Below, piece by piece: positions 15,092 to 23,510 of a DNA stretch of 37,780 nucleotides. The stretch lies in IMG/VR virus record IMGVR_UViG_3300024182_000135, positions 1 through 37,780 of that record; one strand, written 5' to 3'. The stretch is from a virus. Every line of letters begins with the position of its first letter. The stretch's first letter is position 1. Below the pieces are notes generated by a model. The model ran no database searches, was not told the origin of the DNA, and worked only from the letters and a program-made list of their open reading frames with translations. The position numbers and the translations under genes were made by a program.

Positions 15092-16075
15092 ATGACAGCA
15101 ACAGCAGCATCAGTCGTGTCTAGCGGTCTTTCCGCATACCCGACAGTTTATTACGACCGCGTAGCGCTCGACACACTACGCAGCAACCTATTTTTGTATC
15201 CGGCTTGTGAAACAAAGCAAATGCCAGACAAGAGTGGCGTTGCAATGCAAATCTTCGATTACAGCGCGTTTGGTGCTAACACCACGGCTGCAACCGAAGG
15301 TACACCCGGCAACGGACAGGCACTAACTCAGAACACCCGCACAATCAGCCTCAGCCAGTATGTTGACTATGTCAGCTTCTCGGACAAGGTTGTTATGACG
15401 GCAATCAGCGACACTGTTGCTGAAGGTGCAGCCGAGTTGGCGTTCCGTGGCGCGTTGTCAGTTGACACCGTTATTTCGACGGCAGTTGACACGGCATCGA
15501 ACGCGGATTCTGCAACGCGTATCGAAATCAACGACGGTAGCTACATGACCGCCGCGATTGCGCGTAAGGCAGCATGGCAGCTCCGTGCCAACAACATCAA
15601 GACCAAGGCAAATGGCTTGTTCTTCGGCGTTATCCCATCTTTGATGGCATACGACCTTGTGAACGATAACTCTGCCGGTGGCGCTCTTGACCTTCAGAAA
15701 TACGCTGATTCGCTTGCGTCGGACAACCCGGCATTGGTCGGAATCAAGCAGAACCGTGTGGGCAACATCGGTGGCGTTGAATGGTACGAATCAAATGCGC
15801 TTCCGACGGAAACTCACTGGCAGTCATCTGCCAACATCGGTTACCACGCGTATGTGTTCGGTTTGAATGCGTTCATCGCTTCGAGCTTGGGCAAAACGCA
15901 GCTGGGTCAGAAGAACTTTAGTGTGAAGGTGTCGAAGTTTGACCAGCCTATCGCACTAGACCCGGCTAACCAGATTGCAGCCGCTGCAGCTTACAACTTC
16001 TTCTTCGGAGTTAGCAAGCGTACCGGCAGCACCAACGGTTTTCGCCGTATTCGTGGCGAAAGCTCGATTGGATAA
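15092..16075 (+). CDS. Major capsid protein, N4-gp56 family
   Basis: This 327-aa capsid protein starts MTATAASVVSSGLSAYPT. It carries the family's landmarks in order: YPTVYYDRVALDTL near the N-terminus, a MPDKSGVAMQIFDYS beta segment, TEGTPGNGQALT, and SQYVDYVSFSDKVVMTAI followed by DTVAEGAAELAFRGAL. That pattern is what I associate with the N4-gp56 (HK97-fold) capsid family. An in-frame TTG at 15008 would add 28 residues, but the ATG at 15092 has AGAGG at proper spacing and removes a basic extension that overlaps leader hairpins, so I prefer it. Two hairpins follow the stop. Confidence 0.88.
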   Translation: MTATAASVVSSGLSAYPTVYYDRVALDTLRSNLFLYPACETKQMPDKSGVAMQIFDYSAFGANTTAATEGTPGNGQALTQNTRTISLSQYVDYVSFSDKVVMTAISDTVAEGAAELAFRGALSVDTVISTAVDTASNADSATRIEINDGSYMTAAIARKAAWQLRANNIKTKANGLFFGVIPSLMAYDLVNDNSAGGALDLQKYADSLASDNPALVGIKQNRVGNIGGVEWYESNALPTETHWQSSANIGYHAYVFGLNAFIASSLGKTQLGQKNFSVKVSKFDQPIALDPANQIAAAAAYNFFFGVSKRTGSTNGFRRIRGESSIG

Positions 16076-16081
16076 TTAATC

Positions 16082-16129
16082 GCTCTCGCAAGAGAGCACA
16101 GAGGATAGGGGATTGCTGCAGCAGTCCCT
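16082..16129 (+). terminator. Twin hairpins after the capsid gene (possible attenuator)
   Basis: GCTCTC-GCAA-GAGAGC (16082-16097) is a perfect 6-bp stem with a GNRA tetraloop. The next stem, arms 16108-16116 and 16121-16129, has 9 pairs around a TGCA loop. No T-run follows, only CTTCTCCTG. Partial termination or protection of the capsid mRNA fits better than full termination. Confidence 0.4.
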
Positions 16130-16162
16130 CTTCTCCTGTACCTGAATTAAATCAAGGAAAAT

Positions 16163-16516
16163 ATGACAGCAGCTTCGGTCGTCACCGACGACTTATCGCA
16201 GTATCCGCACGTTCCACAATGGTACAAGCTCAGCCGGAATGTAACACCAGCACAAGAACTGCTTATTCACGATGCGATTCGAATCACACCAATCTATTTC
16301 GGCATCGTCACCGATATCAATGATTTAGCGCTAGCTCATCGCTTTTCGACTGTCGTTATGCAGGTAGCAGACGATGCGGCAGCCCGAGCACTGACGCAGC
16401 AGATTTATGACACCGCTAAAGGGCATCCAAATCGCTCGGTAATTATCACAGGCGATACAGAAATATTAACGGCAGTTTATGCCGACCACGAGGCACCAAT
16501 CCATGTTGGTAGTTAA
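16163..16516 (+). CDS. Hypothetical structural-region protein (117 aa)
   Basis: The N-terminal 25 residues (MTAASVVTDDLSQYPHVPQWY) are low in charge, and the rest is a mixed alpha/beta fold. No motifs, signal peptide or membrane segment are seen. AAGGAAAAT precedes the ATG. It sits just after the capsid gene, as a decoration, head-completion or connector protein would. No family is recognised. Confidence 0.55.
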   Translation: MTAASVVTDDLSQYPHVPQWYKLSRNVTPAQELLIHDAIRITPIYFGIVTDINDLALAHRFSTVVMQVADDAAARALTQQIYDTAKGHPNRSVIITGDTEILTAVYADHEAPIHVGS

Positions 16517-17060
16517 TGACCGACGACGTTTAGGCGACCAGTTTCTCGACCCAACGGAGAATTTAGCGAAGTTAAAAGAAGGCAATGCGAAGCTGGTCGA
16601 GAAACAGAAAATTGCAGGGCAAGCCGAGTTAGAAGATTCCGAGAGAGCAGGCGGCCCCCGAATTCCGTATCAGGAACTGGTTCGTAAGATTCAAAAGTTA
16701 AATTCAAATATTAAGGTTCTAGACGGCTCACCCGGCAGCGTCGCGATTTACGTTTTAAAAACAAACAAAGAAATAGCGGAATCTGCGAACGAAGATAACG
16801 GCGACCGAACGCGCTCCGACTGGTTTAAGGCGCATAAATACGTCACCGGTTGTCCGAAAGAACCACTACCAGAATACAGCACGGTAACGGTCGATGAACG
16901 CGGAATAGCAAAGCGCGAGTTACGAGGTTGGAGGTCGATTTTGATTGCACTGATTAAAAACCGTGCAATCACGTATCGGCAAGCAGTCGAAGAGTTTGGC
17001 GACCCATTAACAGATTCGAGAAGTGGTCGCTGGTTTGAGCAGTTGCAGTCATATCGGTAG
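16503..17060 (+). CDS. Hypothetical head/connector-region protein (185 aa)
   Basis: I chose the ATG at 16503, which overlaps the previous gene by 14 nt and has GAGG nine bases upstream; an in-frame ATG at 16479 lacks one. The protein is highly charged with helical segments at the N-terminus, a mid-region VAIYVLKTNKE beta strand and an RSGRWFEQLQSYR end. No family is recognised. Between capsid and connector genes it may be a head-completion or virion-assembly protein. Confidence 0.55.
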   Translation: MLVVNDRRRLGDQFLDPTENLAKLKEGNAKLVEKQKIAGQAELEDSERAGGPRIPYQELVRKIQKLNSNIKVLDGSPGSVAIYVLKTNKEIAESANEDNGDRTRSDWFKAHKYVTGCPKEPLPEYSTVTVDERGIAKRELRGWRSILIALIKNRAITYRQAVEEFGDPLTDSRSGRWFEQLQSYR

Positions 17061-17069
17061 AAGTATCCG

Positions 17070-17109
17070 GCTTGCGGATTGCAAGCGGAAGCGGTCAGGG
17101 ATTCTGACC
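17070..17109 (+). promoter_or_regulatory. Second tandem pair of GGATT-loop hairpins
   Basis: GCTTGC-GGATT-GCAAGC (17070-17086) and GGTCAG-GGATT-CTGACC (17093-17109) are perfect 6-bp stems. As at 13914-13952, the second hairpin is followed by CAAAGGGGAAGTA and the ATG. Loop-to-loop distance is 23 nt, compared with 21 nt in the scaffold leader. Confidence 0.7.
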
Positions 17110-17123
17110 CAAAGGGGAAGTAA

Positions 17124-17597
17124 ATGAGCGAAGTAGAAAAGAAGCAAGCAACAGTAGTAGCACCAGCAGCAACATTGTCAGCAGACGAATTGAAGGCGCT
17201 TATCGAAGGCGCAGTTACAGCGGCTGTAACGGCAGCTAAAGCTCCTAATGCAATAGAGCAGGCGCAGCTGGACCGAGCACAGCAGAAAGCTGAACAGGAT
17301 AACCAGACGCGACTGGAGACGTCCGCAGAAATTAAGAAGCAAATGGAAGCCGATGCATTCCGCAAACAGACCTGTCAGCACGAAGGCGGCAAACCGAAGC
17401 ATGCTCACACAGTATTCGTGAGCGACGAACTCGGTGGTTATGTTCTATGCCAGTTTTGCAGAGCAGTTATCCGTCCGGAATCACAATTGGTTCACTTCCC
17501 GAAGGACATACAGAAAAAGCGTTCGGATATCATTTTCAACACCGCGCTGTTCAACCGAGTATTTCAGCTCACCGACGCGTCAGGAACCTTCGCCTAA
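17124..17597 (+). CDS. Hypothetical protein with a putative zinc site (157 aa)
   Basis: The N-terminal 50 residues are alanine-rich and helical, followed by a charged coil. Residues about 85-115 contain C-x-H in CQHEGG, H-x-H in KHAHTV, and a CQFC knuckle, so a metal site is likely. The gene shares its leader design with the scaffold gene: two GGATT-loop hairpins, then CAAAGGGGAAGTA and the start. That suggests it is made in step with the scaffold and belongs to virion assembly. No family is recognised. Confidence 0.6.
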   Translation: MSEVEKKQATVVAPAATLSADELKALIEGAVTAAVTAAKAPNAIEQAQLDRAQQKAEQDNQTRLETSAEIKKQMEADAFRKQTCQHEGGKPKHAHTVFVSDELGGYVLCQFCRAVIRPESQLVHFPKDIQKKRSDIIFNTALFNRVFQLTDASGTFA

Positions 17598-17606
17598 TCT
17601 AGGTTT

Positions 17607-17658
17607 TTCCACATAGTGGAACGGTGCTCCGGCTCTCGGGTTCTCCGTAAAGGAACCC
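17607..17658 (+). promoter_or_regulatory. Hairpins in the leader of the connector gene
   Basis: TTCCAC-ATA-GTGGAA (17607-17621) and GGGTTC-N9-GAACCC (17638-17658) are perfect 6-bp stems just before a very strong AGGAGG. They do not carry the GGATT loop. Sequence-specific meaning is unknown. Confidence 0.35.
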
Positions 17659-17696
17659 AACCACTTTACCTGCCTTGCAGTAACTCAGGAGGAATG

Positions 17697-18716
17697 ATGT
17701 CAAACACGACCATAACGCTTCAGAGCGTCGCTAATTTTGTCTCTACACACGTAGACCTGATGCCTGTCGCAGGTGTGGCGGGGTATACGAACGAACCATT
17801 CCTTTCTATTGCAAATTCTGCAATCAGCGAAATTCTTTTGTCTCAAATCGACTGGCAGTTCAACCGCGTCGAGATGCCTTTTTTCGTAACCGCACAAAAC
17901 AAACAGGACTACACAATTTCTGGAGCGTGTGCATTCACTCTCGGCAGCACTTCAACGGGTGCGAGTATCGGTCTGTCTTCAACCCCGTCTATATCCGTAT
18001 CTGCTGGCGTGGTAACCGTCACGACCTTAGAGCCGCACCGCTTCTCAGCTGGTGATGTTGTTTATTTGTCCGGAGTCATTATGACCACGGGCGCGGCGAG
18101 CAAATACAACAGCACATTTACCGACAACGGCAGTTCCAGCGCATGGTCAGGAGGTTGGACGATTGCATCCGTTCCAACATCGACCACGTTTACGTTCGCA
18201 GCGACTTCTGGCCAGAACAACGCTGACGCTGGTGGCGCACCGGGAATCACAAATTTTGCATGGCTTGCTAGCGCTTCGATGGTTCAACTTTCCGACACGT
18301 CTAGTCCACAAGATAGCCGCACCCTTCAGGCGGTGAAAGAGCTTCAGCCGTGGAGTAAGGTTGCAAATCCAGAAAAAGTTGCGGTTGTTAAAGATAACGG
18401 CGACGGGACATTGAAGGTCCGTTTCCAATATGTTCCGGGAAGCACAATTTGGGTCGTAAATCTCGTGTATCAAGCCACGCCAATTGTGAAGACCGCGCTG
18501 AGTGATACGTGGTCACCGATTCCTGATAGCTACTCAAGTCTTATTCGACAGGCGACGATATATGCCTGTTACCGCTATCTAGGAAACCCAAAAGAAACAA
18601 CCGAATACCAGAAATTTCAAGCGCTGCTTCAAAAAGCATCCGGCGCAGATGACAGAGAAACCAGTGAAGTGCACGTAGTTCCTGCAGAGTCTCTTGTTGA
18701 CTCAGGTTGGTTCTAA
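17697..18716 (+). CDS. Head-to-tail connector / tail adaptor-like protein
   Basis: This 339-aa protein sits where podoviruses encode the ring between portal and tail. Its ends look like a helical adaptor: VANFVSTHV near the N-terminus and SLIRQATIYACYRYLGNPKET near the C-terminus. Between them is a beta-rich insert, about residues 95-200, with threonine/serine-rich strands and a HRFSAGDVVYLSG motif typical of Ig/FCCH-like inserts. AGGAGG precedes two adjacent ATG codons; I chose the second (17697) for spacing. The role is from position and architecture, not a specific family hit. Confidence 0.6.
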   Translation: MSNTTITLQSVANFVSTHVDLMPVAGVAGYTNEPFLSIANSAISEILLSQIDWQFNRVEMPFFVTAQNKQDYTISGACAFTLGSTSTGASIGLSSTPSISVSAGVVTVTTLEPHRFSAGDVVYLSGVIMTTGAASKYNSTFTDNGSSSAWSGGWTIASVPTSTTFTFAATSGQNNADAGGAPGITNFAWLASASMVQLSDTSSPQDSRTLQAVKELQPWSKVANPEKVAVVKDNGDGTLKVRFQYVPGSTIWVVNLVYQATPIVKTALSDTWSPIPDSYSSLIRQATIYACYRYLGNPKETTEYQKFQALLQKASGADDRETSEVHVVPAESLVDSGWF

Positions 18717-18718
18717 GA

Positions 18719-20530
18719 ATGTCAGCTATTTCTAGAAATCTAGAATCTTCGGGACTTTACATCAATCGTTGGGCTACGGGTCTTTACACGCAGCGCTCTC
18801 CGCTCTACGTCCCGGTCTCTGCGATGGGTCTGCAAACTATTTCGCGTCTCGATACCTTGTGGGACGGACTTAATGTAGAGATTTCTCCGTTGATGACGCC
18901 GGTTCGTCGTCCGGGGTATGGACTATATTGCTCGACAGCATTTGGAAGTTCCGATTATCCACTACAGTATTTCAGTTTTAAGAATTTGTCCGGAACTATC
19001 AAGAATTTGGTAGATACACCGACCAAGGTTGTTTCATTCACCACATCTACGCAAACGACAGTGTTCTCGAAGTCCGGTACCGCACAAGGCTCGTTCACCA
19101 AAGTTGCAAACACGGTTTATTACTGCGACGGAACAGATGCGGACCTAAAGAAGTGGGACCAGACCACAGTTTCAAAATGGGGCATTGCTAAGCCTGCGAC
19201 CGCTCCTACATTGAGTTTCAGCGCTGGGGCTTTAAGTCCGACTAGTGGCTACACGTATTGCTACGTCTATAAGAACTCAAGTACGGGGCATATTTCAACC
19301 GCATCGCCTCGGTCTGCGAACACAGGCCCGCAGACAGCGAAGAATGTTGTTGTCAGTTATGTTGCGTCTTCAGATTCGCAGGTCGATAAGATTGACATTT
19401 ACCGCAACAACGATGGCGGAAGTATCTTCTATTTTCTAGCAGAAGTTGCAAATGCAACATCAACCTACACCGATTCGACTGCAGACTCAGGTTTAAACAA
19501 CGATTTGGTTGCGCCGTTGACCGGAAACGACCCTCCGCCGACCGGAATGTCGCTTGCTGTTTTCCATGAAGGCAGAATCTGGGGAGTAGTAGGAAATAAA
19601 GTGTATTTCGGCTCCGGTCCAGATGTTACGAACGGAGTCGGCGAAGAATCGTGGTATCTGCCAAATGTGTTTACGTTCCCGGGTCAGGTTACTGCGCTTG
19701 CAAGCACGTCTATCGGTTTAATTGTATTCACCAGTGCGGATGCATTCCTTATTACCGGCAGCAGTCTAGCTGACTTTCAGCATGGTTTGTGGCAGAAGAA
19801 CTTCGGTGTTCAATCGCAGAACTGCGTCGCGCAAGATGGCGACACACTGTTCGTGTTTACATCTCGTGGTCAGTTATTCGAAATATCCGGCGGATTGGAA
19901 GAAATCGGCCAACCCATTCGAGCAAAGTTGCAAGCATTCACTCCGGGAAATGTCTATTTGGCGCTGCATCGTAGTGGTGAAGATGAAGGACTGTTTGTTT
20001 CAGATGGCGCGGCCAATGTCTATCGTTACTCGATTGCTATGCAGTCATGGTCTCCGGTAGCGACGCCTTCCGGTGGAATCAACTGTATACAGAGCATTGA
20101 AACATCGACTTCAACATGGTCATTGATGGCCGGACGACCGACCGGAAGCGGCAGAATTTTGTATCGTACTCCGGGAACGTTTCTAGATGATGGTTCAACT
20201 TATACAGGGTTCTTCACGGTCGGTAGTTTAATTATTGCGCCACCACGTAAGACCGCTCGTATCGAGAGCATTCTCACAGAAGTTATGCCTGTAGGAACCT
20301 ACCCGACGGTTAGCGTTTTGTTGGGTGAGATTTCCGGCACATTTGTCGCACTTCCGAATCCTGTAAACGACCCGCCGCTGTTGGCTGCATCTACAACGGT
20401 TTTGATGAAAAGACATGATTTGAAAGCGGCCCAGACGCCGCTTCCCCAAGATGTCCGACATTTTCAAGTCCGATTCGATTGGATAGCAGAAAATTTCAAA
20501 AATGAAGTCCTTGGAATGGGCGTGAGCTAA
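18719..20530 (+). CDS. Tail/stem structural protein (tubular or beta-propeller-like)
   Basis: This 603-aa, beta-rich protein begins MSAISRNLESSGLYINRWATGL and includes GLNVEISPLMTPVRRPGY, a pattern found in podovirus tail proteins downstream of the adaptor. Many repeated beta strands with aromatic and glycine turns suggest a propeller or tube. The ATG lies 2 bases after the connector gene stop, in a coupled arrangement; a TTG at 18707 would overlap that gene. It probably forms the tail tube or a stem ring. No catalytic motif is seen. Confidence 0.6.
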   Translation: MSAISRNLESSGLYINRWATGLYTQRSPLYVPVSAMGLQTISRLDTLWDGLNVEISPLMTPVRRPGYGLYCSTAFGSSDYPLQYFSFKNLSGTIKNLVDTPTKVVSFTTSTQTTVFSKSGTAQGSFTKVANTVYYCDGTDADLKKWDQTTVSKWGIAKPATAPTLSFSAGALSPTSGYTYCYVYKNSSTGHISTASPRSANTGPQTAKNVVVSYVASSDSQVDKIDIYRNNDGGSIFYFLAEVANATSTYTDSTADSGLNNDLVAPLTGNDPPPTGMSLAVFHEGRIWGVVGNKVYFGSGPDVTNGVGEESWYLPNVFTFPGQVTALASTSIGLIVFTSADAFLITGSSLADFQHGLWQKNFGVQSQNCVAQDGDTLFVFTSRGQLFEISGGLEEIGQPIRAKLQAFTPGNVYLALHRSGEDEGLFVSDGAANVYRYSIAMQSWSPVATPSGGINCIQSIETSTSTWSLMAGRPTGSGRILYRTPGTFLDDGSTYTGFFTVGSLIIAPPRKTARIESILTEVMPVGTYPTVSVLLGEISGTFVALPNPVNDPPLLAASTTVLMKRHDLKAAQTPLPQDVRHFQVRFDWIAENFKNEVLGMGVS

Positions 20531-20534
20531 CGTA

Positions 20535-22910
20535 ATGATTAATTTCACTGTCAACGAAACCGACACGAATGACACCATTCGCCGAGTCAACGAAATCCAG
20601 ATAGGTAAAATATGGCGTCCTATCAAGACCGGCGGATTGAGTGTAGGTAAGAATGTTCGACAGAATAATCTTATCGTGAAGGCTACAACCTCAACCGCTC
20701 CGTCTACTGTTGTAAATCCGAGCGGAAAGAATGGAATCCCGAAGTCGTTGTTATCTGTTTCGGCGACTGAATCCCCAAGTAAGCAGCAAGACAGAACATA
20801 CTCAGAAGTATCTGTAAGTTTCTCTCGTGACGGAAGCGACCCAAACTTCAGTACGGCTCGTGTGTGGTTCAAGGGTTATCAGGGGAATCCGAACGCGGTA
20901 TTGATGGCAGACGGAAACCAATCGCCTATCACATTCTTATGCGAGAGCACCGGAGAGACGGTCGTTGTTACGGTTCAGCCCGTGTCGCCAACCGGACTAA
21001 CAGCAGATTTGTCCTTTGCTTTGAGCACAACTGTTGCGCTAGACGGTGTTGTTAGCGCTCCACCGGCTCCGAGTATAAGTCAATCTCTGATTGGTACAGC
21101 ATTAGGCTACCAGTTTAGTTTCAACCAAGTTGTGGTTGGTTCGACGCAGGATGTTATCGACAGCTACCGCGTTTATCGCAACACGATAAATGATAGCACG
21201 TCAGCGACATTCATTCGTACCTACAAACATGACCGAACAGCTTCCGGAGCTATCGTAGTATCAGACAACATCACAGAAGCGACCGCGAGCTATTACTATT
21301 ATTGGGTGTCGGCAGTGAATACTGTCGGTTTGGAATCAACCAAGACTGCGGCACAAAGCAGTTCGATTATTGGGTCTATCGGTTCGGTTCCGCCATCACT
21401 TTCAACTCCGTTCAAAGTGGCGTTGACATCGACAACCGCCACGTTCACCACTAGTCCATCGTGTTTCTTTGCGCGTGCTGATGGAACAGTCACTCAGGTT
21501 GGTTCGACAACTCAAGCTGTCACCGGATTGACAGCGAATAACACCAGCTTTTATTTTCCGTACTGGCGTGAATCTGACCAATCTTTGCAGTGGCTGACCG
21601 ACTCAGATGTGGTCATCCCGAGCATCACAGGAGCAACATTCACCGCTGGAAGCTCCCAATGGGTTCAGACTACGACTTCAGCATCTGTACCGGCAGCATT
21701 TAGCTTCGAAGTATGGGTAAAGGGAACAACGGCGGCTAATCAAGCGCTGTTGTCACACTCGAACGTTCAAGGCACTGGCGCACCGGGTGCAGTTAGAACG
21801 CAGGCTTACGTTACCAGCGCAGGCGAGGTTGTGTTTTCAATTTGGAACGGCGCATCATGGCAGACTTTAACAACATCAGGCGCTACTGTTCTTGACGGAA
21901 GCTGGCATCATATTTGTTGTACATATGTGAGCGGAACGACGAACATTTACGTCGATAGCGCAAATACCTCTGACGACGTTACGTTTTGGACGAAGACCGG
22001 CGTCGGCACAATTTCAAACACAGCGGGATACTGGCATATCGGCTTTGCAGCCGGTCTAGCCGGAGCACCGCTGACATCGAATACGTTCAATAGTTTTACG
22101 ATGTCTCACGTCACGCTGTATTCATCGACCCTTACAGTCGGTCAGGTCGGTGCGCACTTCCAAGCGTTTGTGAATGTAAGTGAAGCGATGTACGGCTCTG
22201 AGGTTGTCTACGATTCAGCAACTAATTATTGGAAGCTGAACGAGACTAGTGGTACGAACGCAGCGGACTCAATCGGTTCAAATACTGGAACGTATCAGAA
22301 TTCTCCAACGTTGAACCAAACATCGTTGGTTATCACGGTACAAGGTTCTCCTGCCATCGCATGGCCGTATATTACTTTGGTCGCGCTTCAACAAGTCAAC
22401 TTGCGAGACCGTATCGACCTGTCTGGTGGTATCTCGGCAAAGACGCCTGCATCTGGAAGTAGTTCAGGTTCCGGTGGCGGCTCAAGCGGTGGATACACAG
22501 GTGGAAGCGGCGGTGGAATCGGCGGATGCTTCACTGGTGGAACTTTGGTTAAAACGCATCGCGGGCCGGTTGCTATCGATGAGATTGTCCCGGGCGATAA
22601 AGTTTTGACCGCGAGAGGGACTTGGAGGCAGGTTCTATTAGTCATCGGACATCCGGCAGAACCGAGAGTATTGCATCAGCTACCGGGCGGTGGGCTTGTT
22701 ACTTATGGTCACCGCATTCTCGTTGACGGTCAGTGGGTCAATGCAGGAACGATATTCACGAAAACAATTAACACCAATCTTCCGGTCTACACGTTGACGG
22801 TTCTTTCTGGTGAGCCTGAATCACTCGGGCGCTCGCCGCGTTCTGAACATAGCTTCACTTTGGAAGACGGGACGATTGCGTCGAACGTCAGCAAATTCAG
22901 CAAGGATTGA
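20535..22910 (+). CDS. Tail protein with FN3-like, LamG and C-terminal Hint domains
   Basis: This 791-aa protein is modular. The middle has a fibronectin-type segment (YRVYRNTINDS, then SYYYYWVSAVN, about 185-260). Residues about 375-535 form a LamG/concanavalin-like domain (SFEVWVKG, GSWHHICCTYVSG). A glycine/serine-rich linker (about 640-664) leads to a Hint domain: C665 in CFTGGTLVKT, IDEIVPGDKVLT, T723-x-x-H726 in VTYGHRI, and a C-terminal HSFTLEDGTIASN. Hint domains self-cleave or splice. Here the linker plus the domain at the extreme end points to autoprocessing of a tail tip or spike. The next gene, a JAMM peptidase, fits such a maturation unit. The domain calls are from motifs. Confidence 0.75.
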   Translation: MINFTVNETDTNDTIRRVNEIQIGKIWRPIKTGGLSVGKNVRQNNLIVKATTSTAPSTVVNPSGKNGIPKSLLSVSATESPSKQQDRTYSEVSVSFSRDGSDPNFSTARVWFKGYQGNPNAVLMADGNQSPITFLCESTGETVVVTVQPVSPTGLTADLSFALSTTVALDGVVSAPPAPSISQSLIGTALGYQFSFNQVVVGSTQDVIDSYRVYRNTINDSTSATFIRTYKHDRTASGAIVVSDNITEATASYYYYWVSAVNTVGLESTKTAAQSSSIIGSIGSVPPSLSTPFKVALTSTTATFTTSPSCFFARADGTVTQVGSTTQAVTGLTANNTSFYFPYWRESDQSLQWLTDSDVVIPSITGATFTAGSSQWVQTTTSASVPAAFSFEVWVKGTTAANQALLSHSNVQGTGAPGAVRTQAYVTSAGEVVFSIWNGASWQTLTTSGATVLDGSWHHICCTYVSGTTNIYVDSANTSDDVTFWTKTGVGTISNTAGYWHIGFAAGLAGAPLTSNTFNSFTMSHVTLYSSTLTVGQVGAHFQAFVNVSEAMYGSEVVYDSATNYWKLNETSGTNAADSIGSNTGTYQNSPTLNQTSLVITVQGSPAIAWPYITLVALQQVNLRDRIDLSGGISAKTPASGSSSGSGGGSSGGYTGGSGGGIGGCFTGGTLVKTHRGPVAIDEIVPGDKVLTARGTWRQVLLVIGHPAEPRVLHQLPGGGLVTYGHRILVDGQWVNAGTIFTKTINTNLPVYTLTVLSGEPESLGRSPRSEHSFTLEDGTIASNVSKFSKD

Positions 22911-22912
22911 TA

Positions 22913-23485
22913 ATGGCAGAAAATAAATACGATTCCGGTCATGTGATTGTTCCTGTGTTGCATCCTGACTCGGGAGAAGTTCATAACATCGCAGTCCCGC
23001 CAGATATTCCGGTTGCCGATTTGCACTCAGCTTTACTCGACGGCTATGCGCACCCAGAGCCTAGTCGAGAAGGAGCTGTAGAATTGTCGCCCGCATTTCG
23101 TAAAGCTGCTGCCGCTGCAAGCCAGATGGCGCAGATGGGTGAGATAAAAAGAAGTCAAAACGGCGGGGCAATCCGCAACACCGGAGAAGCCGGATTCGCA
23201 GCACGTAGAGACGGCTCTGTGTCCCCCGTTGTTTTTTCACCAGACCAAGAGTCTTCCAAAGGCACTATTTCTCAAGAAGTGTCATCCGGCGATTTAGGTA
23301 TTTTCCATACGCACGACAGATATCACCAATCGGACCCGAGTGAGGCAGATAAAAATGCCGCAAAGAAAGCACACACTACTGTCTGGGTTGCTAGCAAAGA
23401 CGGGCTTTATAGCGTAGACCCTTCAGGGCAGGTTACAAAAGTATTCACCAATCCGGATTGGGCTTCTTCAAAGAACCCGAAGTAA
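22913..23485 (+). CDS. JAMM/JAB-type metallopeptidase-like protein
   Basis: This 190-aa protein has the JAMM signature: a candidate glutamate at E92 (GEAGFAA), H132-T-H134 and, eight residues on, S143-x-x-D146 inside DPSEAD. The C-terminal HTTVWVASKDGLYSVDPSG hairpin agrees with this fold. AAGGA lies 7 nt before the ATG at 22913, which is 2 bases after the Hint-protein stop. In tailed phages JAB domains occur in tail-assembly and cell-wall-cutting proteins, and they also occur with Hint domains in polymorphic toxins. Likely roles are maturation of the Hint protein or peptidoglycan entry. Confidence 0.65.
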   Translation: MAENKYDSGHVIVPVLHPDSGEVHNIAVPPDIPVADLHSALLDGYAHPEPSREGAVELSPAFRKAAAAASQMAQMGEIKRSQNGGAIRNTGEAGFAARRDGSVSPVVFSPDQESSKGTISQEVSSGDLGIFHTHDRYHQSDPSEADKNAAKKAHTTVWVASKDGLYSVDPSGQVTKVFTNPDWASSKNPK

Positions 23486-23510
23486 TTCCCAATGAAACAC
23501 GGAGAAAGGA

